A stretch of DNA of 64,000 bases from assembly GCA_021768485.1 (NCBI GenBank), contig JAIZVZ010000004.1, positions 30,333-94,332 of the forward strand, given 5' to 3'. This stretch comes from Oxalobacteraceae bacterium (GTDB taxonomy: Bacteria; Pseudomonadota; Gammaproteobacteria; Burkholderiales; Burkholderiaceae_D). Every line of letters begins with the position of its first letter. The stretch's first letter is position 1. Shown here in pieces: positions 1 to 9,449 of the stretch. Below the pieces are notes generated by a model, which saw nothing but the letters and a program-made list of their open reading frames with translations, searched no databases and was not told where the DNA came from. A program made the position numbers and the translations under genes.

Positions 1-14
1 CGGCCGTTTTCACA

Positions 15-1001
15 TCAAGGCAGCAGGATCGAGGAGCCCGTGGTCTGGCGCGACTCGAGCTCGCGATGCGCGCGGGCGACGTCGGCCAAGGCATAGCGCT
101 GGTTGATGTCGATCTTGATCTGCCCGGCTTCGACCAGCGCAAACAGGTCGGCCGCACTTTTTTCAAGTTCGGGGCGGGTGCCGATATACGCAAACAGGCT
201 CGGCCGCGTAATGAACAGGGAGCCGCGCGAGTTGAGTTCGGACAGGCTGAACGGCGGCACGGCGCCCGATGCATTGCCAAAGCTGACCATCATGCCGAGC
301 GGCGCCAGGCAATCGAGCGAGCCGGTAAAGGTGTCCTTGCCGATCGAATCGTAGACGACCGGCACGCCCTTGCCGTTGGTAATTTCGCGCACGCGCTCGG
401 TAAAATTCTCGCGTTTGTAATTGATCACATGCGTGCAGCCGTGGGCCTTGGCCAGCGCCGCTTTTTCGTCCGAACCGACGGTGCCGATCATCGTCACGCC
501 GAGCGCCCTGGCCCACTGACAGGCGATCAGTCCGACGCCGCCGGCAGCGGCATGAAACAAAATGGTTTCGCCGCCCTGCAGGGCAAAGGTGCGGCGAAAC
601 AGATAGCGCACCGTCATCCCCTGCAACATCATGGCGGCGGCCGTCTCCAGGCCGATGGCCTCGGGCACCTTGACCAGATGCTGCGCCGGCATATTGCGCA
701 CCTCGGCATAGGCACCCAGCGGCCGCCCGGCATAGGCGACGCGATCGCCGACCGCCACCTCGGACACGCCCTCGCCGACCGCTTCCACCGTGCCGGCCGC
801 TTCCAGGCCGAGCCGGCCCGGCAGCGTTTGCGGATACAGACCGGTACGAAAATAGACATCGATGAAATTGAGACCGATGGCCGCATGGCGCACGCGCGCC
901 TCGCCCGGTCCCGGCGGCGCCAGCTCGACATCGACGTATTGCATCACTTCCGGTCCGCCCGGCGCTTCTATCCTGATCGCCTTCACTTTGTCATTCGCCA
1001 T
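15..1001 (-). CDS. qor: NADPH:quinone oxidoreductase (zinc-free MDR family)
   Basis: A 328-residue medium-chain dehydrogenase/reductase of the quinone oxidoreductase type, a cytosolic enzyme that reduces quinones with NADPH. The N-terminal GroES-like part contains GLNFIDVYFRTGLYP, and the Rossmann nucleotide-binding loop AAAGGVGLIACQWA lies near residue 145. No zinc-ligand cysteine pattern is seen, which fits QOR rather than alcohol dehydrogenases. An in-frame ATG exists at 1013, but the ATG at 1001 is preceded at good spacing by GGAGA and gives the usual N-terminus MANDKVKAIRIEAPGG. It follows the DMT permease gene closely on the same strand, so co-transcription is likely. Confidence 0.9.
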   Translation of the reverse strand: MANDKVKAIRIEAPGGPEVMQYVDVELAPPGPGEARVRHAAIGLNFIDVYFRTGLYPQTLPGRLGLEAAGTVEAVGEGVSEVAVGDRVAYAGRPLGAYAEVRNMPAQHLVKVPEAIGLETAAAMMLQGMTVRYLFRRTFALQGGETILFHAAAGGVGLIACQWARALGVTMIGTVGSDEKAALAKAHGCTHVINYKRENFTERVREITNGKGVPVVYDSIGKDTFTGSLDCLAPLGMMVSFGNASGAVPPFSLSELNSRGSLFITRPSLFAYIGTRPELEKSAADLFALVEAGQIKIDINQRYALADVARAHRELESRQTTGSSILLP

Positions 1002-1013
1002 GGAATTCTCCAT

Positions 1014-1922
1014 TCATGATTTTTTTGATAATAAATAAATACCGGCCAAGACCAGCGCCGTACCTGTAATCTGCAACACCGTGACCGGTTCCTGCAATAC
1101 GATGGCGGCCAAAAACAGCGTCGAGACCGGTCCGACCATCGACGCCTGCGAAGTGCTGGCAGCGCCGATTTTCTGCACCGCCACCATGGTCATCGAGACC
1201 GGCAGCACGGTACAAAAAAACGCGTTGACCAGCGATAATACATAGACCGGCAAGGGCTGCGCCAGCAGCACCGAGACCGGCCGCAACAAAACGAAATTGA
1301 GCACGCAAGCAAGCGACGAGACGCACATCGCATACGCCACCAGGCGCCAGGTGCCGACGCGCCGCACCAGTTCGCCCGACATCAGCAGATAAATGGCGTA
1401 CGACAGCGCCGCGCCCAGCACCAGGACGGCGCCCAGCACGATATCGGCGCCGCCGAACTGCAAGTCCTCGATAAACACCAGTGCGATGCCGCCGTACGAC
1501 GTCAGCAGCGCCAGCCACTCGCGGCCGCCGATGCGGCGCTTGAACAGCGTCACCGTAATCAGCATGACGAAGGTCGGGGTCAGAAACAGGATCAGGCGCT
1601 CGAGACTGACACCGATATATTGCAAACCCAAAAAGTCGAGAATACTCGATAAATAATAACCGACCAGACCCAGGCCGAGCACCTGCCAGCGGTCGCGCAC
1701 CGACAGCGGCGGCGCACGGCGCATCTGCCACAGTCCGATGGCGGCAAATACCGGCAAGGAAAACAGCATGCGAAAGGTAATCAAGGTCACCGCATCGATG
1801 TTGTAACGGTATATCAGCTTGGCAACGATGGCCTTGGTCGAAAACAGGATGGCGCCGAGAACGGCGATGCCAAGACCCAGCAGATAGGCACGGCGAGCAT
1901 GCGCGGCAGAAAGAGATGTCAT
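1014..1922 (-). CDS. EamA/DMT-family permease
   Basis: A roughly 302-residue inner-membrane protein of the drug/metabolite transporter superfamily. Two repeated EamA halves give about ten hydrophobic segments, and the second half ends in a typical [23 protein letters not shown] segment. The substrate cannot be read from sequence; relatives export amino acids, metabolites or drugs. The frame stays open upstream to a TTG at 1964, but the ATG at 1922 is the more natural start. The stop codon lies only 12 bases before the preferred start of the downstream quinone reductase gene, suggesting a two-gene operon. Confidence 0.85.
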   Translation of the reverse strand: MTSLSAAHARRAYLLGLGIAVLGAILFSTKAIVAKLIYRYNIDAVTLITFRMLFSLPVFAAIGLWQMRRAPPLSVRDRWQVLGLGLVGYYLSSILDFLGLQYIGVSLERLILFLTPTFVMLITVTLFKRRIGGREWLALLTSYGGIALVFIEDLQFGGADIVLGAVLVLGAALSYAIYLLMSGELVRRVGTWRLVAYAMCVSSLACVLNFVLLRPVSVLLAQPLPVYVLSLVNAFFCTVLPVSMTMVAVQKIGAASTSQASMVGPVSTLFLAAIVLQEPVTVLQITGTALVLAGIYLLSKKS

Positions 1923-2132
1923 TTCTGCATTGTAAATCGAATCAAGCCACTTCGTCGCCGGCAATCGGCGCCGCCAGTGCCGCCGCCATCGGCCGGCAGC
2001 AACGGTGCAGGCGCACGCAAGTTGCCTTCAGAACAAGGCTTGCACGGAACTCGCGCGGCCGGCCGCCGCAAAGTCTGCAACTGTGCAAACAGTCGTTGCG
2101 AGCACAATATTTGACGGCGTCGCGCGCAGGCC

Positions 2133-2144
2133 CTGTGATAAAAT
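2133..2144 (+). promoter_or_regulatory. Probable yebC promoter (extended -10)
   Basis: The stretch around 2135-2144 reads TGTGATAAAAT, resembling an extended -10 element about 40 bases before the yebC start. A TTGACG hexamer at 2111-2116 looks like a -35 but lies 20-22 bases upstream, too far for a standard sigma-70 promoter. Confidence 0.35.
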
Positions 2145-2182
2145 ATCCCGCTGTCACGATCCAAATTAACGAGAGAGAAACC

Positions 2183-2908
2183 ATGGCAGGACACAGCAAA
2201 TGGGCCAATATCAAACACAAAAAGGCCGCAACAGACGCTAAACGCGGCAAAGTCTGGACCCGCCTGATCAAGGAAATCACCGTCGGCGCGCGCATGGGCG
2301 GCGCCGATATCGCCACCAATCCGCGCTTGCGGCTGGCGGTCGACAAGGCGGCCGACGCCAACATGCCCAAGGAAACCGTGCAGCGTGCGATCTTGCGCGG
2401 CAGCGGCGGCCTCGACGGCGCCAGCTATGAAGAAGTGCGCTATGAGGGCTACGGCATCAACGGCGCGGCCATCATCGTCGAGTGCATGACCGACAACCGG
2501 GTGCGCACCGTGGCCGAGGTACGCCATGCGTTTTCCAAGTTCGGCGGCAATATGGGAACCGAGGGCTCGGTGGCCTTCATGTTCCAGCACTGCGGTCAGT
2601 TTTTCTTCGCCCCTGAAGTCAATGAAGACGCCCTGATGGAAGCGGCCCTGGAAGCCGGTGCCGACGATGTCATCGCACTCGACGAAGGCGGCTTCGAAGT
2701 CACGTGCGGCGTGCATGATTTTGCCGCCATCAAGGACAAGCTCGAAGCAGCCGGCTTCAAGGCGGAAGTGGCAGAAATCGTCATGAAGCCCAATACCGAA
2801 ACCGAATTTGCCGGCGACGATGCCGTCAAAATGCAAAAATTGCTCGACGCCCTGGAAAACCTCGACGACGTGCAAGAAGTCTATTCCAACGCCGTGATCG
2901 ACCTCTGA
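2183..2908 (+). CDS. yebC: YebC/PmpR-family protein
   Basis: A 241-residue cytosolic YebC/PmpR protein. The conserved start [22 protein letters not shown] and the three-domain length match the family. Members have been described as transcriptional regulators and, more recently, as translation factors that help ribosomes through proline-rich stretches; which role applies here cannot be decided. The ATG at 2183 follows the purine-rich GAGAGAGAAA, a usable ribosome-binding site. The frame continues upstream, but only through non-family sequence. It heads the plus-strand housekeeping block. Confidence 0.95.
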   Translation: MAGHSKWANIKHKKAATDAKRGKVWTRLIKEITVGARMGGADIATNPRLRLAVDKAADANMPKETVQRAILRGSGGLDGASYEEVRYEGYGINGAAIIVECMTDNRVRTVAEVRHAFSKFGGNMGTEGSVAFMFQHCGQFFFAPEVNEDALMEAALEAGADDVIALDEGGFEVTCGVHDFAAIKDKLEAAGFKAEVAEIVMKPNTETEFAGDDAVKMQKLLDALENLDDVQEVYSNAVIDL

Positions 2909-2941
2909 CGACGGTCTGATTGCGGTCCTTGCGTTGGCAGC

Positions 2942-2968
2942 CTCGGGCATAGCGGCCCGGGATTTTAT
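2942..2968 (+). terminator. Candidate terminator after yebC
   Basis: CTCGGGC (2942-2948) can pair with GCCCGGG (2955-2961), using one G-U pair and a six-base loop. ATTTTATTATT follows. It lies between the yebC stop and the purD start and may separate the two transcripts. Confidence 0.5.
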
Positions 2969-3001
2969 TATTGTGTTTTTGACTCGTTAGCGAATGCTCT
3001 T

Positions 3002-4261
3002 ATGAAAATACTGGTAGTCGGCGGTGGCGGACGCGAACATGCGCTGGCCTGGAAACTGGCCCAAAGCGAACGCATCCAGCTAGTCTATGTAGCGCCCGGC
3101 AATGGCGGCACTGCAAGCGATGTACGCCTGGTCAATTTGCCACTGACCGATCCGCGCCTGCTGGCCGAATTTGCCTTGCGTGAACATGTCGCGCTGACCG
3201 TGGTCGGCCCCGAAGTGCCGCTGGCGGCCGGCATCGTCGACCTGTTCCGCTCGCGCGGCCTGAAGATCTTCGGGCCGACGCAGGCTGCTGCGCAACTGGA
3301 GAGCTCCAAGGACTTTGCCAAATCCTTCATGCAGCGCCACCATATTCCGACCGCGCGCTACCAGACCTTTACCGAGGCCGCTGCGGCCCATGCCTATATC
3401 GATGCCGAAGGCGCGCCGATCGTGGTCAAGGCCGACGGCCTGGCCGCCGGCAAGGGCGTGGTGGTTGCCACCAGCGTGGCCGAAGCGCACGAAGCGGTCG
3501 ACAGCATGCTCTCGATTGCCGGCGGGCGCATCGTCATCGAACAATTTCTGAGCGGCGAAGAGGCCAGCTTCATCGTCATGGTCGACGGCAAGAATGTCTT
3601 GCCGCTGGCGACCAGCCAGGATCACAAGCGCCTGCGCGACCACGACGCCGGCCCCAATACCGGCGGCATGGGGGCCTATTCGCCGGCGCCGATCGTGACG
3701 CCGGCGCTGCATGCGCGCGTGATGCGCGAAATCATTTTGCCGACCGTGCAAGGCATGGCCAAGGACGGCATCGTCTTCACCGGCTTTTTGTATGCGGGCC
3801 TGATGATCGACGAGCACGGCAATCCGAAGACGCTCGAATTCAATTGCCGCATGGGCGACCCGGAAACCCAGCCCATCATGGCGCGCCTGAAGACCGATCT
3901 GGTCGGCGTCATGGAACATGCCGTCAACGGCACGCTCGATGAAGTCGAACTGAGCTGGGACCGGCGCACCGCGCTCGGCGTGGTCATGGCCGCCGCCGGC
4001 TACCCCGAACAGCCGCGCAGCGGCGACGTCATCAGCGGCATCGGCGCCGAGAGCGCCGACTATGTCTGTTTTCATGCCGGCACCCAGCTCGCCGACGGCA
4101 AATTGACGACGGCCGGCGGGCGCGTCTTGTGCGTGGTCGGCATGGGCGACAGCATCAAGATGGCGCAAAAAGTGGCCTATGATGCCGTCGACAAGATCAA
4201 GTTCGACGGCGCCCAGTTCCGGCGCGATATCGGCTGGCGCGGCATCAAGCATCCCGGATAA
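3002..4261 (+). CDS. purD: Phosphoribosylamine-glycine ligase
   Basis: A 419-residue GAR synthetase, normal length, catalysing ATP-dependent ligation of glycine to 5-phosphoribosylamine in de novo purine synthesis. The N-terminal [19 protein letters not shown] is the family signature. The ATP-grasp domain includes [18 protein letters not shown] near residue 140 and the metal-binding segment [13 protein letters not shown] near residue 280. No other purine gene is adjacent; the yebC-purD-hemF order is common in Burkholderiales. Confidence 0.97.
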   Translation: MKILVVGGGGREHALAWKLAQSERIQLVYVAPGNGGTASDVRLVNLPLTDPRLLAEFALREHVALTVVGPEVPLAAGIVDLFRSRGLKIFGPTQAAAQLESSKDFAKSFMQRHHIPTARYQTFTEAAAAHAYIDAEGAPIVVKADGLAAGKGVVVATSVAEAHEAVDSMLSIAGGRIVIEQFLSGEEASFIVMVDGKNVLPLATSQDHKRLRDHDAGPNTGGMGAYSPAPIVTPALHARVMREIILPTVQGMAKDGIVFTGFLYAGLMIDEHGNPKTLEFNCRMGDPETQPIMARLKTDLVGVMEHAVNGTLDEVELSWDRRTALGVVMAAAGYPEQPRSGDVISGIGAESADYVCFHAGTQLADGKLTTAGGRVLCVVGMGDSIKMAQKVAYDAVDKIKFDGAQFRRDIGWRGIKHPG

Positions 4262-4323
4262 GGATGCCGGCAGGCTTTGGCTGCCGGTTGGCGCGCCGGT
4301 GGCGGCCTGCTATCGGGCGGCTC

Positions 4324-4359
4324 ATCCGGCGGCCCATATGACGGCCCATACGACGGCCC
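4324..4359 (+). repeat. Short tandem repeat, three 12-nt units, upstream of hemF
   Basis: Three consecutive imperfect units, ATCCGGCGGCCC, ATATGACGGCCC and ATACGACGGCCC, followed by a decayed GTTTGACCGCAA. They lie in the purD-hemF spacer (4262-4485), upstream of the putative hemF -10 element. No gene was recognised in this spacer. Confidence 0.8.
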
Positions 4360-4448
4360 GTTTGACCGCAAGCGCGTGCAATTAAGGAAATTCTCGGCAA
4401 ATTCGGGTCAAATCGCGTCCAAATGTGTCATTCCGGCGCAGCGCAGGG

Positions 4449-4454
4449 TACAAT
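4449..4454 (+). promoter_or_regulatory. Probable hemF promoter -10 element
   Basis: TACAAT at 4449-4454 is a good sigma-70 -10 hexamer about 30 bases before the proposed hemF GTG start. No convincing -35 is seen at 17 bases upstream. Confidence 0.4.
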
Positions 4455-4485
4455 CGCCCCTATTATTCGCATCGCCGCCCGCACC

Positions 4486-5418
4486 GTGACCCTGCCCACT
4501 TCTACAAGCGAGCCTGCCGCACCGTCGGTGCTGCAAGTTAAAGATTATCTGCACGCGCTGCAGGAGAGCATTGTTGCCGCCCTCGAAAAGATCGACGGCC
4601 ACGCATTTCTGGTGGAAAGCTGGCAACGGCCCGAAGGCGGCGGCGGCAGTTCGCGCGTGATCGAGGAAGGCCATGTCTTCGAGCGCGGCGGCGTCAATTT
4701 TTCGCATGTCACCGGCGCCAGCCTGCCGCCCTCGGCGGCGGCCAGCCGGCCCGATCTGGCCGGCCGCGCCTGGCAAGCGATGGGCGTGTCGCTGGTTCTG
4801 CATCCGCGCAACCCCTATGTGCCGACGGTGCACATGAATGTGCGGTTTTTCTGCACCTCGGCCGCCGGCCATGAACCGGTGTGGTGGTTTGGCGGCGGCA
4901 TGGATTTGACGCCGTATTACGGCTTTGAAGACGATGTGCGCCATTTCCATCAAAGCTGCAAGAATGCGCTCGATCCCTTCGGCGGGGAATTGTATCCGCG
5001 CTTCAAGGCCTGGTGCGACGAGTATTTTTATTTAAAACACCGCAGCGAAGCGCGCGGCGTCGGCGGCATTTTTTTCGACGACTTCAATGCCCTCGGTTTC
5101 GAGCGCAGCTTCGCCATGATGCAAAGCGTGGGCGACGGCTTTTTGCGCGCCTACCTGCCGCTTCTGGAGCGCCGCCAGGACTGCGCCTATGGCGAGCGCG
5201 AACGCGATTTCCAGGCTTACCGGCGCGGCCGCTATGTCGAATTCAATCTGGTGTTCGACCGCGGCACGCTGTTTGGCCTGCAGTCGGGCGGCCGCACCGA
5301 ATCGATCCTGATGTCGATGCCGCCAATCGTCAAATGGCGCTACAACTGGCAGCCCGCAGCCGGCAGCGCGGAAGCGGCCTTGTACACCGATTTTCTGCCG
5401 CCGAAGCAATGGGTGTAG
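4486..5418 (+). CDS. hemF: Oxygen-dependent coproporphyrinogen III oxidase
   Basis: A roughly 310-residue HemF, which oxidatively decarboxylates coproporphyrinogen III to protoporphyrinogen IX in aerobic haem synthesis. Family signatures include [38 protein letters not shown] and a C-terminal [11 protein letters not shown] segment. The frame is open from an ATG at 4423, but the extra residues match nothing and would start upstream of the putative promoter. The GTG at 4486 gives a family-like N-terminus and is preferred, though not certain. The stop overlaps the nadD start. Confidence 0.93.
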   Translation: MTLPTSTSEPAAPSVLQVKDYLHALQESIVAALEKIDGHAFLVESWQRPEGGGGSSRVIEEGHVFERGGVNFSHVTGASLPPSAAASRPDLAGRAWQAMGVSLVLHPRNPYVPTVHMNVRFFCTSAAGHEPVWWFGGGMDLTPYYGFEDDVRHFHQSCKNALDPFGGELYPRFKAWCDEYFYLKHRSEARGVGGIFFDDFNALGFERSFAMMQSVGDGFLRAYLPLLERRQDCAYGERERDFQAYRRGRYVEFNLVFDRGTLFGLQSGGRTESILMSMPPIVKWRYNWQPAAGSAEAALYTDFLPPKQWV

Positions 5419-6095
5419 CAGTGGCGCCGCTTGAGCTTCCCGCAGCGCTCCCCTGTGTTGCGCTGTTGGGCGGCACGTTCGACCCGATCCACAATGGCCA
5501 TGTGGCTCTGGGCCGGCATTTCCAGTCCTTGCTGCAGGCCGAGGAATTGCGCGTGATCCCGACCGGCATTCCGTGGCAGAAAAGCGGCCTGCACGCCAGC
5601 CGCGAACAGCGGCTCGACATGGTGCGCCTGGCTTTTGAGGCGGAAAACGTGGCGATCGTGCTCGACCGCCAGGAACTCGATCGCAGCGGCGTGACGTATA
5701 CCATCGACACCCTGCGGGCGATCCGGGCCGAAGTCGGTCCGCAGGTGTCACTGGTGTTTTTGATCGGCGCCGACCAGTTGCAGCACCTCGACAGCTGGCA
5801 CGATTGGCGCCGCATGTTCGACTACGCGCATCTGGGCGTGGCGGCACGGCCCGGCTTTTCGCTGGCGGAGTATGATATTCCGGCGGCGGTAAGGCAGGAA
5901 TTTGTAACAAGACAAGCGGAGGTGGCGCTGTTGCGCGCCACGCCGCACGGCCATATGTATTTGGCAAAAGACCTGGCAGTGGACATTTCAGCCACGGCCA
6001 TCCGTCTGGCCTTGCAGCGCGGCGAGCGTCCAAGCTCGCTAATGGCGCCGATAGTGCTAGACTATATTGAACAACATAATCTCTATAAGAACTAA
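5409..6095 (+). CDS. nadD: Nicotinate-nucleotide adenylyltransferase
   Basis: A 228-residue NadD that adenylylates nicotinic acid mononucleotide to deamido-NAD in NAD biosynthesis. The nucleotidyltransferase motif is present as [17 protein letters not shown], and the C-terminal [14 protein letters not shown] segment matches the usual ISSTxIR motif. The chosen ATG overlaps the last bases of hemF, indicating translational coupling; the frame extends further upstream only antisense to or within hemF. The gene ends immediately before the rsfS start. Confidence 0.95.
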   Translation: MGVAVAPLELPAALPCVALLGGTFDPIHNGHVALGRHFQSLLQAEELRVIPTGIPWQKSGLHASREQRLDMVRLAFEAENVAIVLDRQELDRSGVTYTIDTLRAIRAEVGPQVSLVFLIGADQLQHLDSWHDWRRMFDYAHLGVAARPGFSLAEYDIPAAVRQEFVTRQAEVALLRATPHGHMYLAKDLAVDISATAIRLALQRGERPSSLMAPIVLDYIEQHNLYKN

Positions 6096-6812
6096 ATGGA
6101 TATCAAAAAACTGCAAACCCTCGTCGTCGACGCCCTTGAAGATGTCAAGGCACAAGACATCATGCTCTTCGACACGGTCCATCTGACCAGCCTGTTCGAC
6201 CGCGTGGTGGTGGCATCGGGGACCTCGAACCGCCAGACCAAGGCCTTGGCGGCCTCGGTGCGCGACAAGATCAAAGATGCCGGCGGCAACATCGTCAGCA
6301 CCGAAGGCGAAGATACCGGCGAATGGGTGCTGGTCGACCTCGGCGACATGATCGTGCACATCATGCAACCGCCGATCCGCGCCTACTACCGTCTCGAAGA
6401 GATCTGGGGCGACAAGGAAATCAAGCTCGGCGCCTCCAAGCGCATCTCGAAACGCAGCGCTTCCGAACCGGAAGACCAGATGCCCAAAAAGACGGCGCGC
6501 CATCTGACGCTGCCGGGCACGAGCGGCCCGGCAATCGCCGTGACCGATCCGGACGCGCCGAAAGCCCGCAAACCGCGCGCCGCCGCCGGCAAGGACAAGG
6601 CAGAGGCGCCGGCCAAGAAAGTCGCCGCCAAGAAGGTGACAGCCAAGACCGTGCCGGCCACCAAGGCGGTCGGCAAGACCGTCAAGGTCGCCAGCAGCAA
6701 GAGCGCGGAAGCGGCCGTCAAGGCCACCAAGGCCAAGCCGCCGAAAGTGGCCAAGCCTGTGGTGCCGGCCAAGACCGTCATCAAACGCAAGACGGCAAAA
6801 GCGGCCGAATAA
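6096..6812 (+). CDS. rsfS: Ribosomal silencing factor RsfS with long basic tail
   Basis: The first ~110 residues are a clear RsfS/Iojap domain (VDLGDMIVHIMQPPIRAYYRLEEIW), which binds ribosomal protein L14 and blocks subunit joining under starvation. Residues ~130-238 form a low-complexity tail rich in Lys, Ala, Pro, Thr and Val, with repeated AKK/KAxK motifs resembling an H1-like histone or AlgP-type tail. RsfS is usually about 105-130 residues, so the tail roughly doubles the protein. The gene starts directly after the nadD stop, in the usual nadD-rsfS-rlmH order. The core call is firm; the tail's role is unknown. Confidence 0.92.
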   Translation: MDIKKLQTLVVDALEDVKAQDIMLFDTVHLTSLFDRVVVASGTSNRQTKALAASVRDKIKDAGGNIVSTEGEDTGEWVLVDLGDMIVHIMQPPIRAYYRLEEIWGDKEIKLGASKRISKRSASEPEDQMPKKTARHLTLPGTSGPAIAVTDPDAPKARKPRAAAGKDKAEAPAKKVAAKKVTAKTVPATKAVGKTVKVASSKSAEAAVKATKAKPPKVAKPVVPAKTVIKRKTAKAAE

Positions 6813-6818
6813 ACCGCG

Positions 6819-7286
6819 ATGCAGCTCATCATCGCTGCAGTCGGCCACAAGATGCCGTCATGGATCGAAGCCGGATACGGTGAGTATGCCAAGCGCATGC
6901 CCGCCGATTGCCGGCTTGTGCTCAAGGAAATCAAGCCGGTCGAGCGGCGCGGCAATAGTGCCGAAAGCGTGATGGCGCAGGAACGCGCACGCATCGATGC
7001 CGCCCTGCCCAAAGGCGTGCGCATCATCGCCCTCGACGAGCACGGCAAGGATTTAACCAGCGTCCAATTGTCCCATCAATTGATGCAATGGCAACAGGGA
7101 GGCGGCGATACGGCCTTCATCATCGGCGGCGCCGACGGCCTCGATCCCGCACTGAAAGCGCAGGCGCACAGCCTGATCCGGGTTTCCAGCCTGACCCTGC
7201 CGCATGGCATGGTGCGCGTGCTGCTGGCCGAACAGTTGTACCGGGCCTGGTCGATCACACAAAATCACCCCTACCACCGAGCTTAA
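6819..7286 (+). CDS. rlmH: 23S rRNA pseudouridine-1915 N3-methyltransferase
   Basis: A 155-residue SPOUT methyltransferase of the RlmH (YbeA) family, full length. It methylates pseudouridine 1915 in helix 69 of 23S rRNA using S-adenosylmethionine. The knot region [14 protein letters not shown], the [21 protein letters not shown] segment and the C-terminal NHPYHRA are family signatures. It starts six bases after the rsfS stop. Confidence 0.96.
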   Translation: MQLIIAAVGHKMPSWIEAGYGEYAKRMPADCRLVLKEIKPVERRGNSAESVMAQERARIDAALPKGVRIIALDEHGKDLTSVQLSHQLMQWQQGGGDTAFIIGGADGLDPALKAQAHSLIRVSSLTLPHGMVRVLLAEQLYRAWSITQNHPYHRA

Positions 7287-7315
7287 ACCATGGCTAAGCA
7301 AGACTCCGTTCCGCG

Positions 7316-7933
7316 ATGAAGCAGACCAACCAAAAAATCTATCTGGCCTCGAAAAGCCCGCGCCGCCGCGAATTGCTGCGACAAGTCGGCATCGATTTCG
7401 AATTGTTAATGTTGCGCAACGACGGTCCGCGCGGCCCCGACGTCACCGAGTTCGTGCATGAGGGCGAGGCGGCGGTCGATTACGTCACCCGCGTCACCAT
7501 CGAAAAAGCGACCTATGCATCGCAAATGGTGCATGGCCGGCGCATGCTGCCGCACCCGGTACTGGCGGCCGACACCACCGTGGTGCTCGACGACGTCATT
7601 CTGGGCAAGCCAAGCGACATCAAGGAAGCCAAAGCCATGCTGCGCGCGCTGTCGGGTCGCACGCACCAGGTCATGACCTGCGTGGCGGTCCAGTACAAGG
7701 GTACCATGCAGCATATCACGCAGGTCTCGGAAGTGACCTTCGACACCCTGTCGGACGCCGCCATCAATTCCTATTGCGCCACCACCGAACCGTACGACAA
7801 GGCCGGCGCCTATGGCATCCAGGGCCAGGCGGCGCTGTTCATCAAGCATATCAACGGCAGCCAGTCCGGCATCATGGGACTGCCCCTTTTCGAAACCGCG
7901 CAATTGCTGCGCCAGGCAGGCATCCACATATGA
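7316..7933 (+). CDS. maf: Maf-family nucleoside triphosphate pyrophosphatase
   Basis: A 205-residue Maf protein, which hydrolyses non-canonical or excess nucleoside triphosphates (dTTP/UTP type) to monophosphates. The N-terminal motif IYLASKSPRRRELLRQVG, the ADTTVVLDD motif and the C-terminal YDKAGAYGIQGQA segment are diagnostic. Its stop overlaps the rng start by the four-base ATGA arrangement, implying coupling. Confidence 0.94.
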   Translation: MKQTNQKIYLASKSPRRRELLRQVGIDFELLMLRNDGPRGPDVTEFVHEGEAAVDYVTRVTIEKATYASQMVHGRRMLPHPVLAADTTVVLDDVILGKPSDIKEAKAMLRALSGRTHQVMTCVAVQYKGTMQHITQVSEVTFDTLSDAAINSYCATTEPYDKAGAYGIQGQAALFIKHINGSQSGIMGLPLFETAQLLRQAGIHI

Positions 7934-9393
7934 ACGAAGACATTCTCATCAATGTGACACCGCAGGAAACCCGGGTAGCGCTGCTGCTGCAGGGCGCGGT
8001 GCAGGAATTGCATATAGAACGCAGCAGCTCGCGCGGCCTGACCGGCAATATCTATTCCGGCAAGGTGGTGCGCGTTTTGCCGGGCATGCAATCGGCCTTC
8101 ATCGATATCGGCCTCGAGCGCGCGGCATTTTTGCACGTGGCCGACATTTGCGAGGCGCGCCCGCGCGACAATCCGAACGGCGCCCTGATGCCGATCGAAA
8201 AAGTGCTGTTCGATGGCCAGGTCTTGACCGTGCAAGTGATCAAGGACCCGATCGGCACCAAAGGGGCGCGGCTGGCGACCCAGATTTCGATCGCCGGCCG
8301 CATGCTGGTCTACCTGCCGCGCGATCCGCACATCGGCATTTCGCAAAAAATCGAGAACGAGGCCGAGCGCGAACTGCTGCGCCAGCGCCTGCAAAGCCTG
8401 CTGCCCGACGATGAAAAGGGCGGCTATATCGTGCGCACCATGGCCGAAGAAGCCTCCGACGCCGACCTGCAAGCCGACGTCGACTACCTGCGCAAGATCT
8501 GGGCCGCCATTTCCAACCGCGCCAAGACGCGCCCGCCGACCAGCCTGCTGTACCAGGACCTGAGCCTGGCGCAACGCGTGCTGCGCGATTTCGTGCACGA
8601 CGAAACCACCAGCATCCAGGTCGATTCGCGCGAGAACTTCATCAAGCTGACCGAATTCGCCACCGCCTACACGCCCGGCGAACTGAGCCGGCTGCAGCAC
8701 TATACCGGCGAGCGGCCGCTGTTCGACCTGCACGGCGTGGAAGTGGAAATCCTGCGCGCGCTGGGCCGGCGCGTCGACCTCAAGTCGGGCGGCTACCTGA
8801 TCATCGACCAGACCGAAGCGATGACCACCATCGACGTCAACACCGGCGGCTTCGTCGGCGGCCGCAATTTTGCCGACACGATTTTCAAGACCAATCTGGA
8901 AGCGGCGCTGGCCATCGCGCGCCAGCTGCGACTGCGCAATCTGGGCGGAATCATCATCCTCGACTTCATCGACATGACCCAGACCGAGCATCGCAACGCC
9001 GTGCTGGCCGAACTGAAAAAAGCCCTGGCGCGCGACCGCACCAAGGTCTCGATCAGCGGCTTTTCGGCGCTCGGACTGGTGGAAATGACGCGCAAGCGCA
9101 CCCGCGAATCGCTGGCCCATATCCTGTGCGAACAGTGCCCGGCCTGCGGCGGCAAGGGTCAGGTGAAAACCTCGAAAACCATTTGCTATGAAATCCTGCG
9201 TGAATTGCTGCGCGAAGCCAAACAGTTCAATCCGCGCGAGTTTCGCATCCTCGCCTCGCAGGAAGTGGTCGACCTGTTTCTCGAGGAAGAATCGCAGCAT
9301 CTGGCCATGCTGGGCGACTTCATCGGCAAGCCGATTTCCCTGCAGGTCGAAAGCACGTATCACCAAGAACAGTACGATGTGATCTTGATGTAG
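7930..9393 (+). CDS. rng: Ribonuclease G
   Basis: A 487-residue RNase E/G-family endoribonuclease, of RNase G length because it lacks the long RNase E C-terminal scaffold. It trims the 16S rRNA 5' end and decays mRNA. An S1 domain near the N-terminus contains SAFIDIGLERAAFLHVADI. The catalytic DNase-I-like part includes TTIDVNTGGFVGGRNF and ILDFIDM, and the zinc-link cysteines lie in CEQCPACGGKG. The start ATG overlaps the maf stop; in-frame sequence upstream belongs to maf in another frame. Confidence 0.95.
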   Translation: MNEDILINVTPQETRVALLLQGAVQELHIERSSSRGLTGNIYSGKVVRVLPGMQSAFIDIGLERAAFLHVADICEARPRDNPNGALMPIEKVLFDGQVLTVQVIKDPIGTKGARLATQISIAGRMLVYLPRDPHIGISQKIENEAERELLRQRLQSLLPDDEKGGYIVRTMAEEASDADLQADVDYLRKIWAAISNRAKTRPPTSLLYQDLSLAQRVLRDFVHDETTSIQVDSRENFIKLTEFATAYTPGELSRLQHYTGERPLFDLHGVEVEILRALGRRVDLKSGGYLIIDQTEAMTTIDVNTGGFVGGRNFADTIFKTNLEAALAIARQLRLRNLGGIIILDFIDMTQTEHRNAVLAELKKALARDRTKVSISGFSALGLVEMTRKRTRESLAHILCEQCPACGGKGQVKTSKTICYEILRELLREAKQFNPREFRILASQEVVDLFLEEESQHLAMLGDFIGKPISLQVESTYHQEQYDVILM

Positions 9394-9449
9394 ATGACTG
9401 CCGCCATGGCCATGCATCTCCGCTCGCGCCCCGTGCGCGCCCTCCTCCG

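Noticed and set aside
2111..2144. TTGACG as the -35 element of a yebC promoter.
   Set aside because: The gap to either candidate -10 is 20-22 bases, outside the usual sigma-70 range.
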